Source: Ferruginibacter sp050611725 (GTDB taxonomy: Bacteria > Bacteroidota > Bacteroidia > Chitinophagales > Chitinophagaceae). From it: a stretch of DNA of 64,000 nt. Position 1 is the first letter of the stretch, and each line of letters begins with the position of its first letter. Shown one piece after another: positions 1-7,974 of the stretch. The notes below the pieces were generated by a model. It worked only from the letters and a program-made list of their open reading frames with translations. It made no database searches and was not told the origin of the DNA. A program made the position numbers and the translations under genes. The DNA is taken from NCBI RefSeq assembly GCF_050611725.1, contig NZ_JBODJB010000001.1:620001-684000 (forward strand), read 5' to 3'.

Positions 1-1335
1 AATATTACCAATACTTCTACGAGATGTTCCGATGTTAGAATTTTGATTCAATATCCCAACCGGATTTCTTGTAGCCAAATCTCTCAATCCTTTTTCAGAT
101 GCTCCATCAAGCCATTGCCAGTATCCACCGTAACGTGCATTACCGGAGTAAACCGGTTGAGTTGGATCAAAATAAACTGCCGATCCGATAGCACCTTCAT
201 TTGCATATGAACTATGACTCAATGAGCCTTTAAAATTAAGATCAACACTCAAGTGGTTATTGAAAAATTTAGGGTTGATATTGAAAGATCCTGTATAACG
301 TTCAAGCTTACCAGTTTTTAAAACCCCTTCCTGATTAAGATAACCAACTGAAATACGATAAGGCATTTTACCTGCAGCACCCGATACACTAAAATTATTA
401 TCAGTAGATAATGCTGTTTGATAGATCAGATCCTGCCAATCAGTGTTTGCAGTACCCAACAAAGCAATATCACTTGATTTACCATTCGCTGTTACATATG
501 AACGCACTTGATCTCCTGTCATTACTTCCACTTTATTAGGTAAAGTATACACCCCCATTTGACTACTGAAGTTAAATACGGCCTTACCTTTTTTACCCTT
601 TCTGGTAGTAATAATGATTACACCATTAGAAGCTCTTGATCCGTAAATAGCAGTTGCAGACGCATCTTTTAAAACACTAAAAGATTCTATATCATTCGGG
701 TTGATCAGAGCCAATGCACTTGGTGAGCCTGATACCCCACCACCGCCATCGGCAAGAGGAACACCATCAATTACAATCAATGGGTTGTTACTTGCATTTA
801 GAGACGCACCGCCACGAATTCGGATGGTGCTACCTGAGCCGGGGGCTCCACTATTAGATGTTACAGCAACACCGGCTACTTTACCGGCAATTAATTGTTC
901 TGCTGTACTGTTTTGACCCTTGTTAAAGTCTTTTGCTGTTACATTCGTAATAGCACCGGTCAGATCTTTTTTCTTAACCGTACCATAACCAATGATAACC
1001 ACCTCACCCAGATTTTGCACAGCTTTTGTAAGGCTAACATTGGCTTTGCCACCATTTGATTTAACCTCTTGTCTGCCGAACTCGGTTGAAGTGAAGACCA
1101 AAGTAGGATTTGCGGTAGGAGAACTTATTGTATAAGTTCCGTCGCTAGCCGTTTGCGTAGCAACATTTGTGCCCTTAACGGTTACGGTTACCCCAGAAGC
1201 CGGAGAACCATCTTTTAAATCCGATACTTTACCGGTAACAACATTTTGCGCCAAAGCCACTGTAGACAGCAACAATAACGCAAACGTTCCCGAAAAAATT
1301 CCGATAAATTTTCGCATGCTTTTTCTCATCTGCAT
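1..1335 (-). CDS. SusC/RagA-family TonB-dependent outer membrane protein (N-terminal part)
   Basis: Open reading frame running off the left window edge; about 445 residues of a protein that normally has about 1000. It begins at the ATG ending at 1335 (a second ATG at 1329 is possible) with a signal peptide ending VALAQ. A carboxypeptidase-regulatory-like beta sandwich follows (VTGKVSDLKDGSPASGVTV), then the TonB-box region with VVIIGYGTVKKKDLTGAI, and the plug domain with the SusC signatures LIVIDGVPL, NPNDIESFSVLKDASATAIY and GVIIITT. The family forms the porin of SusCD complexes that import glycans across the outer membrane. The susD partner would lie downstream, outside the window. The long leader carries a duplicated palindrome at 1480-1520 also seen before the amylase gene, suggesting shared control. 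Family assignment is firm; the substrate (starch or alpha-glucan) is inferred from the neighbouring amylase. Confidence 0.93.
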   Translation of the reverse strand, partial: MQMRKSMRKFIGIFSGTFALLLLSTVALAQNVVTGKVSDLKDGSPASGVTVTVKGTNVATQTASDGTYTISSPTANPTLVFTSTEFGRQEVKSNGGKANVSLTKAVQNLGEVVIIGYGTVKKKDLTGAITNVTAKDFNKGQNSTAEQLIAGKVAGVAVTSNSGAPGSGSTIRIRGGASLNASNNPLIVIDGVPLADGGGGVSGSPSALALINPNDIESFSVLKDASATAIYGSRASNGVIIITTRKGKKGKAVFNFSSQMGVYTLPNKVEVMTGDQVRSYVTANGKSSDIALLGTANTDWQDLIYQTALSTDNNFSVSGAAGKMPYRISVGYLNQEGVLKTGKLERYTGSFNINPKFFNNHLSVDLNFKGSLSHSSYANEGAIGSAVYFDPTQPVYSGNARYGGYWQWLDGASEKGLRDLATRNPVGILNQNSNIGTSRRSIGNI

Positions 1336-1479
1336 AGTTTTTCTTTTTTAATGAATGATGAAACGATAACTACAAATGAAGGAGAGTGGTGCGGCAAGCA
1401 CAGTGCGTCCATTTCATATACAAGCTTTCATCGTTTCAAAATCAAACATTATCGTTTGTAAAGTTGTTTGATTGTGATT

Positions 1480-1520
1480 TGTGTAAAATTTACACTAAGT
1501 AAAAGTGTAAATTTTACACA
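1480..1520. promoter_or_regulatory. Double palindromic operator upstream of susC-like gene
   Basis: Two perfect 17-bp inverted arms (1480-1496 and 1504-1520) separated by 7 bp. Each arm is itself a near-palindrome of the form gtgt-N7-acac, so the site can be read as two adjacent operators or one long hairpin. The same gtgt-N7-acac pattern recurs at 7852-7866 before the amylase gene. The intergenic stretch 1336-1692 holds nothing else recognisable apart from a weak minus-strand promoter candidate: TTTG at 1548-1545 and TAATATTG at 1526-1519, with an 18-nt spacer slightly shorter than usual. The -7 element would abut the palindrome, which fits a repressor or activator site. The binding protein is inferred to be the Nudix/winged-helix regulator at 1693-2436. 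Confidence 0.6.
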
Positions 1521-1692
1521 ATATTAAGTATTTTTTTAAAAATTCAAAGAAATGTTAAAATTTTATTTTCTTGGGGGATGGACAACCAATCGTTCGTTTA
1601 AAATGCTCAGTATTAAGACAACTCTCAGCACAGAACCGCTGCATTATTAACAATTTACAGGCGGTGTTGTTCTGATTTATTCAATTTTCTTT

Positions 1693-2436
1693 TTAAAAAT
1701 CTATTCCGCTCCACTTTTTCTTCTTTTTTTCGTACTTCTCATAGTTAAACTTGTACAGTTTTCCTGGTCGATGTGGCACATCCTGCTCCATTTCTCCGGT
1801 ATCGATAAGAAAATCCATTGCAAAGAATTTTTTCCTGAAGTTTCTTCGGTCCATTTTAATGTCGAGAATTGCTTCGTATAAGTTTTGAAGTTCTCTTAAA
1901 GAGAATTTTTTCGGTAAAAGGCTGAATCCCAACGGATGCTCCTGCACTCTTTTTTGCAACTGATTTAAGCAGGTATCGAAAATCTCCTGATGATCAAATG
2001 CAAGATCAGTCACATTTTTAATATCATGCCAGTGTAATTCATTATCTAAAATGTTCAGCTTATGGTGCTGTACGTTTATCAACGAACAATACGCAACAGT
2101 AACTACTCTACCAACCGGATGTCGACCCACCGTACCAAATGTTTTTACTTGTTCAAGATAAAGGTCATTTAATCCGGTACGTTGTTTTAAAACCCTATAT
2201 GCAGCATTACGTAAGTCTTCTGCCGGACCAACCAAATCTCCTAACAGCGACCACTTGCCTTTATAATCCGTTAAATCACTTCGAATCAATAGTACTTTCA
2301 ACTTATTTTCATCAAATCCAAATATCACACAGTCTACCGACAGTGCTATACGGTTACTATTCTCAAATTCAGACTGAATGATCTGAAGGGTTTTGGTATT
2401 TTTTGCTGTTGCTTTTTTTTGCGCTAACTGTTCCAT
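1693..2436 (-). CDS. Nudix-domain/winged-helix transcriptional regulator (NrtR/AraR-like), hydrolase motif degenerate
   Basis: A 247-residue protein with an N-terminal Nudix fold (about 28-165: ALSVDCVIFGF, KWSLLGDLVGP) and a C-terminal winged-helix part (about 175-240: FSLRELQNLYEAIL, DRRNFRKKF). This architecture is that of the NrtR group and of Bacteroides AraR-type sugar regulators, which sense a small ligand through the Nudix domain. The Nudix box REUXEEXGU reads R81-V-L-K-Q-R-T-G-L89, so all three metal-binding glutamates are gone and hydrolysis is very unlikely. The gene starts 13 bp after the amylase stop codon on the same strand and is probably cotranscribed with it. Inference: it senses a sugar or sugar phosphate and binds the gtgt-N7-acac sites at 1480-1520 and 7852-7866, controlling the amylase, itself and susC. 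Confidence 0.85.
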   Translation of the reverse strand: MEQLAQKKATAKNTKTLQIIQSEFENSNRIALSVDCVIFGFDENKLKVLLIRSDLTDYKGKWSLLGDLVGPAEDLRNAAYRVLKQRTGLNDLYLEQVKTFGTVGRHPVGRVVTVAYCSLINVQHHKLNILDNELHWHDIKNVTDLAFDHQEIFDTCLNQLQKRVQEHPLGFSLLPKKFSLRELQNLYEAILDIKMDRRNFRKKFFAMDFLIDTGEMEQDVPHRPGKLYKFNYEKYEKKKKKWSGIDF

Positions 2437-2449
2437 GTAATGTAAGGTG

Positions 2450-5400
2450 TTAAGGTTTCATGAATTTAGTGAAATTGGAAATATTTCCTTGTTTGATTTT
2501 AAGGAAATAAACCCCTCTCGACAAGCGTTGTACAAGGTCAGTCATGCTGATCTCATATTGGCCCCTGTTTATCGTTTGGCTCAAAATTACTTTTATTTTT
2601 TGTCCGTAAGAATTATACAGTAAAATAATACAGTTTCCATCTGCAGGAACAATGTATGAAATCTTGCTGTTTGGAGTTACCGGATTGGTAAGCACCGCAA
2701 TTCCTAATCCATCTTTAATATTAATAATATTTGCTGCATTAGTTGTTGTAAACTGTCCTGTAGAAAAATTGCCCCCGGTTGAAGCATCACAATTACCTCT
2801 TACTCTCCAATCATAAACCGTATTGGCTGTTAAGCCAGATAAACTTGTGCTAAGCGACGTTGTACCGATTGCCGCAGTTGTCCACGTTGAGGCTGAAGCG
2901 ACTTTATATTCCACTGTATACGAAGCCGCACCTGTAGTGGCCGACCAGGAAACAACGGCCGCATTATTTGTAATATTTGTTTGATTTAATCCCTGTGGTG
3001 CAGCAGGAATTACCGGCTGTGTACCAACTGTTCCTGTTGCGGCAGGAGAAATACATTCGCTGGTATTTTTCGCTGTAATGCTATAAGATGAACCGGCAAC
3101 TACATTTGTAAACACGCCGCTTGTATTGGTATAATTGATTCCATCACTACTAAACACTAACCCGGTTTTATCGGATGTAACTGTTATAGTTGCTGTAGCT
3201 ACAGTACAGGTAGGTTGTGTTACCTGAACTTGTGGTGCCGTTACATTAGGTACTGCATTTACCAATACTGACCTAGCGGCAGAGACGCAGGTCGAATTAA
3301 TATCTTTTGCAGTAATGCTGAAAGTCGTATTAGCAGTTAACCCGGTAAATATTCCGGTTGTATTCGTATAGTTTGTTCCGTCAATTGAATAACGAATATT
3401 GGCGCCTGTGGGTGCTGTAACAGTAATAGTACCTGTTGGTGTAATACATGTAGGCGATACCGTTACTGAAGCCGTTGGCTGTGCCGGAATATTGGGTTGA
3501 ACGTTTACCACACCTGTAGTTGCTGGAGAAACACAACCACCATTGATCGTTTTAGCTGTAATACTATAAGAAGAGCCAGCGGCTATATTTGAGAAAGCTC
3601 CACTTGTGTTTGTATAATCTACACCATTACTGCTGAATGTCAACCCGGTTTTATCCGATGTAATAGTAATAGCTCCCGTTGCAACAGTACAACTCGGCTG
3701 CGTTACATTCACCTGAGGTGCCGAAGGTGTAATCGGTTGTGCCGCCAATGTCCCTATAGCTGGAGAGGAAACACAGCCGCTTGCATTTTTTGCTGTGATA
3801 CTATAAGAAGAACCTGCGGCTATATTTGAGAAAATTCCACTTGTGTTTGTATAATCTACACCATTACTGCTGAATGTCAACCCGGTTTTATCCGATGTAA
3901 TAGTAATGCTTCCCGTTGCAACAGTACAAGTAGCCTGAGTTACATTCACCTGTGGTATAGGCGGCGCTCCGGGAATGGCAGGTACTAATAAAGCAGTTGC
4001 AATTGAGACGCAAGTTGAATTATTATCTTTCGCTGTGATATTATAAGTAGTATTATTTGTAAGGCCGGTAAAAACTCCTGTAGTATTTGTATAATTCACC
4101 CCATCAATTGAATAACGAATATTAGCTCCGATTGGTGCCGTTACAGTTATTGTACCTGTTGGTGTAACACAGGTTGGAGCGGTTGTTACAGATGCTGTTG
4201 GTTGCACAGGAACATTTGGCTGTGTGCTTATTGTTCCGGTAGATGCAACAGATACACAACCCCCATTGATCGTTTTGGCGGTAATACTATAAGCTGAGCC
4301 GGCTGCTATATTAGTAAATATGCCATTTGTATTCGTATAGTCTACTCCGTTACTACTAAAAATCAATCCTGTTTTATCAGATGTAACAGTAACGGTTGCA
4401 GTGGCAACAGTACAAGAAGGCTGAGCAACACTTAATTGTGGTGCTACTGGTGTGATCGGTTGCGTATTTATTGTTCCCGTTGCTGCTGATGATATGCAAC
4501 CTCCGTTAATCGTTTTAGCAGTTATACTATATGCGGAACCGGCAGCTATATTTGTAAATATACCTGTTGTATTCGTATAATCAACACCGTTATTACTGAA
4601 TACCAATCCCGTTTTGTCGGATGTAATCGTAATAGTTGCAGTAGCAACGGTACAGGTAGGCTGAGTAACATTTACCTGCGGTAAAGCCGGAGCTCCAGGA
4701 ACTGCCGGAACAAGTATTGATCTTACTACAGAAACACATGCTGAGCTGATATCTTTTGCGGTGATATTATATGTAGTATTAGCTGTGAGACCCGTAAACA
4801 CTCCACTTGTATTCGTATAGGTCGTTCCATCAATTGAGTAACGAATATTTGCCCCCACCGGTGCTGTCACGGTAATGGTTCCAGTTGGTGCAACACAGGA
4901 TGGCACAGTTGTTACGGATGCAGTTGGTTGCACCGGCGCTGCAATGATGCTTACTGTTAATGGCACTCGCTGACTTTCGCTGCATCCTCCGGCAGTTTGT
5001 GTTACATAATAAATTGCATTACCTGCATTGGTTGTTTGCGGAATAAGAGTTGCCACTCCTGTACCTCCGGTTTGTCCTGTGTACCATAATAACCCTGTGC
5101 CCGTTGCCGTTAGTGCAGACGCAGTTGAGTTCTGACAATATGATATCGGCGTAGTAACTGTAGGGTTAGCAGAAGTGCACGGCGGCACAGAAACATAAAT
5201 ATGATATTCTCCAGGTTGTAATGTAATACCCTGAGATGTGTTTGTGAGGTTGAATGTAGCATCTGTTGCTCCGTTAATACCGCTACCGGTACCATTACTT
5301 ATAAGATTATACCAGCTGCCTGTTTTTTGAAAAACTATTGTTCTGGTTTGTTGCACCACATCGAAATTCGCCACTACAACAACTTGAGTGCTGTTGATAT

Positions 5401-7834
5401 TAGGATCCCCGATCTTAATAGACTTATAGTAACCATTGTTATCATACAAACTAAAAGTGAAATTAGTATTGCCGTTGCCAAATACAGTGGGATTCGCTAA
5501 TCTGAATTTGATCATCTTCGACCAAGCATCAAATAAATGCTTACGATTGGCATCATTCAGATAGTCCCATCTTGGCGGCTTATTTGAAACATTGGATCCG
5601 TTGTAAAATATAGAATAATCATATCCCATTTCTCCAAACTGCCAGATCATTTTCGGTCCCGGAACCGTAAAGAAAACAGCACCTGCTGCTTCCATTCTCG
5701 ACAATGCGGTTGGTAAGTCTTTTACATTATATGAGCCGAAGGTATGGCCTTGGTTTTTTGCACTAAACATTTGTCTTTCCTCATCATGACTTTCCATATA
5801 ACCTATGCCCAACGGAGCACTATAGTTCAATTCAGAACTGTTATAAAAAATCCTTGAAAGATTAGATGTGTTTGTCCCATTTGCATGATTTGCCGGACCG
5901 GCAATAGCTCCTCCATAAGATGAAGCCGGACTTGCAGCCAGCGCATCTTTGTTAATCCCATTCATATTTACCCATGGGATCATGCCTTTAGTTACATAAG
6001 CCTGTTCTTCTACTACACTTCCTAAAAACTCAAGAATAAAATATGGCGTATATCCTTTTCCGTTAACATGATTTTTATATCCTTCGATATAACCAACCCT
6101 GCTGGCATCATACGAGTTTTCAGTACCTGAGTTTTGGGTAAACCCTTTTACAAGATCGAACCTGAACCCATCTATTTTATACTCACTGCACAAGAATTCA
6201 AGGTTTCTTTTTACAAAATATTGAGTAGCGGCAGAGCTGTGATTAAAATCATTGAATACACTGAATTGATGTGGAGCCGTCGGATTAAACCATGGGCTAT
6301 TCGTTGCCGGTCTGTTATTAACTGCATCCCAGTAAAGTTTTCCATGTGGTGTATTGTATGCATCTTCCTGATTATACACCACATCCAGTATTACAGCGAT
6401 ACCGTTCTTATGTAAAGTATCGATCAGCTCTTTTAATTTATTTTTTGATCCATAAGCTTTATCGGGAGCAAAATAAAACATTGGATTGTAGCCCCAACTT
6501 TGGTTTCCGCTGAATTCTTGCACAGGCATCAACTCAATTGCATTAATACCCAGGCGTTTAAAATAACCGATAGAATCAATAACTGATTGAAAATTTCCTA
6601 CACTATCGTAACCTGTTCCCGGAGGATTCAATTTCACAAAATCTCTGATCAGCAATTCATATACGATTAATTGTTTTGCATCCGGCTTTTGAAAATTAGC
6701 TACATTCCAGTTGTACTGTGGCTCACATATTTGTAATACACTAACAATACCATTAACCCCAGATGAAGCTTTTGAAGGATAAGATTTAAGATTAGGATAA
6801 CTGTTCGGATTAATATGAGAATCATTCCAAGGGTCAAGTATTTTTTCACTGTAAGGATCTGCTACGTAAATAGCATTATCAACAAGATATTGATACGCAT
6901 ATTCGGTAGCTGAAGACAGCCCGTGAATGGTTAACCAAAAATAATTCCCATCCTTATACATTTGATATTGAGCTTTGGGCGCCCAATCGCTACCCGGAAA
7001 ATCACCGATCACCATACAACTTGTTTTATTAGGAGCGTATAAAACCAAGGTCACCGAATCTGTACAATCATAATAATTTATTCCTTCAACTGCTGTTGCC
7101 GGTTTAGTAGCGTTTACTGTTGGTATCGATTTAAAAAAGTTAATTGTATCGTATGCCACACCATTTAAGGACGCCACTATTTGATTATTTCCTGCAACAA
7201 CAGTTGTGTTGCCACTTACGGTAGTTCCTGTATTGGTTGCAAATACGGTTCCATTTAAAGCAAGCGTTAATGTACCGCTTACTGATGCAACGGCAGAAAC
7301 AGGTAAGGTTGCCCCAATAGCAGGAGGGGTTGACTCTAAAGTTCTGTTGAAAGTTGGCTGTGATATAGGATCGGTAATACGAATATTATTTACCGATGAA
7401 TAAAGCGGAATGTACATATCCGACCCATCTGTATTCGCTTGTTTTTTATCTCCGGGTCCGTTTCTGAAAAGCACAGCAATTTTTTGAATTGTTTCACCTA
7501 CAGGAACGCCAAAAAAAGCTCTTGGATTGGTAATTGTAAAACTCCATTTATTTGTTCCTGCAGCAGTAGCGGCCGGTGCCGTTGTTGTTCCCCAAACACA
7601 ACTTGCCGGAACATATTTCCAGGGAGTAGCTCCATTACTCAAATTGGTCAACACACCAATATGCATATATACTCCGGTTGTAACGCCTTGCAGGCCTTGA
7701 TTTCCTTTAGTTGCGTCAATAGTTATGGTTATAGTAGATGTTTCGGTTGGAAACTGAGGAGACCAGGTAAGGAGTTGTGAAAAACTGTTCGTTACAGCAA
7801 ATAAAACAACACACAGAAGCATATATTTCTTCAT
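2450..7834 (-). CDS. Secreted multidomain GH13 alpha-amylase/pullulanase-like enzyme with T9SS sorting domain
   Basis: A 1794-residue exported enzyme. Order: signal peptide (1-20, ending NSFSQ); N-terminal beta domains; a CBM48-like E-set domain (about 255-320); a GH13 barrel (about 385-800) with IVYELLIRDF, GINAIELMPVQEF, VILDVVYNQ, IDGFRFDLVKG (nucleophile Asp), FILEFLG (acid/base Glu) and MESHDEERQ (third Asp); a C-terminal beta domain; an Ig-like segment (ISYCQNSTAS); eight repeats of about 80 residues (about 967-1610); a fibronectin type III domain (about 1610-1705); and a type A T9SS C-terminal domain ending GVYFLKIKQG...FTKFMKP. It should cleave alpha-1,4 and/or alpha-1,6 glucan at the cell surface or outside the cell. 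It leads a two-gene transcript with the Nudix regulator. The linkage specificity cannot be fixed from motifs alone. Confidence 0.92.
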   Translation of the reverse strand: MKKYMLLCVVLFAVTNSFSQLLTWSPQFPTETSTITITIDATKGNQGLQGVTTGVYMHIGVLTNLSNGATPWKYVPASCVWGTTTAPAATAAGTNKWSFTITNPRAFFGVPVGETIQKIAVLFRNGPGDKKQANTDGSDMYIPLYSSVNNIRITDPISQPTFNRTLESTPPAIGATLPVSAVASVSGTLTLALNGTVFATNTGTTVSGNTTVVAGNNQIVASLNGVAYDTINFFKSIPTVNATKPATAVEGINYYDCTDSVTLVLYAPNKTSCMVIGDFPGSDWAPKAQYQMYKDGNYFWLTIHGLSSATEYAYQYLVDNAIYVADPYSEKILDPWNDSHINPNSYPNLKSYPSKASSGVNGIVSVLQICEPQYNWNVANFQKPDAKQLIVYELLIRDFVKLNPPGTGYDSVGNFQSVIDSIGYFKRLGINAIELMPVQEFSGNQSWGYNPMFYFAPDKAYGSKNKLKELIDTLHKNGIAVILDVVYNQEDAYNTPHGKLYWDAVNNRPATNSPWFNPTAPHQFSVFNDFNHSSAATQYFVKRNLEFLCSEYKIDGFRFDLVKGFTQNSGTENSYDASRVGYIEGYKNHVNGKGYTPYFILEFLGSVVEEQAYVTKGMIPWVNMNGINKDALAASPASSYGGAIAGPANHANGTNTSNLSRIFYNSSELNYSAPLGIGYMESHDEERQMFSAKNQGHTFGSYNVKDLPTALSRMEAAGAVFFTVPGPKMIWQFGEMGYDYSIFYNGSNVSNKPPRWDYLNDANRKHLFDAWSKMIKFRLANPTVFGNGNTNFTFSLYDNNGYYKSIKIGDPNINSTQVVVVANFDVVQQTRTIVFQKTGSWYNLISNGTGSGINGATDATFNLTNTSQGITLQPGEYHIYVSVPPCTSANPTVTTPISYCQNSTASALTATGTGLLWYTGQTGGTGVATLIPQTTNAGNAIYYVTQTAGGCSESQRVPLTVSIIAAPVQPTASVTTVPSCVAPTGTITVTAPVGANIRYSIDGTTYTNTSGVFTGLTANTTYNITAKDISSACVSVVRSILVPAVPGAPALPQVNVTQPTCTVATATITITSDKTGLVFSNNGVDYTNTTGIFTNIAAGSAYSITAKTINGGCISSAATGTINTQPITPVAPQLSVAQPSCTVATATVTVTSDKTGLIFSSNGVDYTNTNGIFTNIAAGSAYSITAKTINGGCVSVASTGTISTQPNVPVQPTASVTTAPTCVTPTGTITVTAPIGANIRYSIDGVNYTNTTGVFTGLTNNTTYNITAKDNNSTCVSIATALLVPAIPGAPPIPQVNVTQATCTVATGSITITSDKTGLTFSSNGVDYTNTSGIFSNIAAGSSYSITAKNASGCVSSPAIGTLAAQPITPSAPQVNVTQPSCTVATGAITITSDKTGLTFSSNGVDYTNTSGAFSNIAAGSSYSITAKTINGGCVSPATTGVVNVQPNIPAQPTASVTVSPTCITPTGTITVTAPTGANIRYSIDGTNYTNTTGIFTGLTANTTFSITAKDINSTCVSAARSVLVNAVPNVTAPQVQVTQPTCTVATATITVTSDKTGLVFSSDGINYTNTSGVFTNVVAGSSYSITAKNTSECISPAATGTVGTQPVIPAAPQGLNQTNITNNAAVVSWSATTGAASYTVEYKVASASTWTTAAIGTTSLSTSLSGLTANTVYDWRVRGNCDASTGGNFSTGQFTTTNAANIINIKDGLGIAVLTNPVTPNSKISYIVPADGNCIILLYNSYGQKIKVILSQTINRGQYEISMTDLVQRLSRGVYFLKIKQGNISNFTKFMKP
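3005..4935 (-). repeat. Eight tandem ~240-bp coding modules, order A-B-B-A-B-B-A-B
   Basis: Within the amylase gene, two related module types alternate. Type A carries GTITVTAP-GANIRYSIDG and ends SITAKD..STCVS (three copies). Type B carries VTSDKTGLxFSSNGVDYTNT and AGSxYSITAK (five copies). In protein order they run A B B A B B A B, so the amplified unit is a three-module A-B-B block. Nucleotide identity between copies is high, for example around 3590-3660 and 3820-3900, suggesting recent or ongoing recombination. The modules look like Ig-like spacer domains between the enzyme and the surface anchor or sorting domain. Confidence 0.9.
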
Positions 7835-7849
7835 GGCAAAAGCAATTTA

Positions 7850-7884
7850 ATGTGTAAAATACACACATTGGCTGAGATTGCAAA
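7850..7884 (-). promoter_or_regulatory. Amylase promoter with overlapping palindromic operator
   Basis: On the minus strand, TTTG at 7884-7881, a 19-nt spacer and TATTTTAC at 7861-7854 form a Bacteroidota-type promoter, with the start codon at 7834 only about 20 bases further on. The palindrome atgtgt-N7-acacat (7850-7868) overlies the -7 element. Its core gtgt-N7-acac equals the two operators at 1480-1520. A protein bound here would block the polymerase, so repression is the simplest reading. Confidence 0.6.
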
Positions 7885-7974
7885 AGATTATTGTGTATTT
7901 TTTGGGACAGTGATGTTTTTTAACAAAATGCCGTTTAAAATATCTATCCGGCTAACTTTGCAGACACTACTTTT

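Noticed and set aside
1..7870. Canonical Sus operon with SusR
   Set aside because: No SusR-like two-domain sensor or SusD is in the window; the amylase is T9SS-exported and the regulator is of Nudix type.
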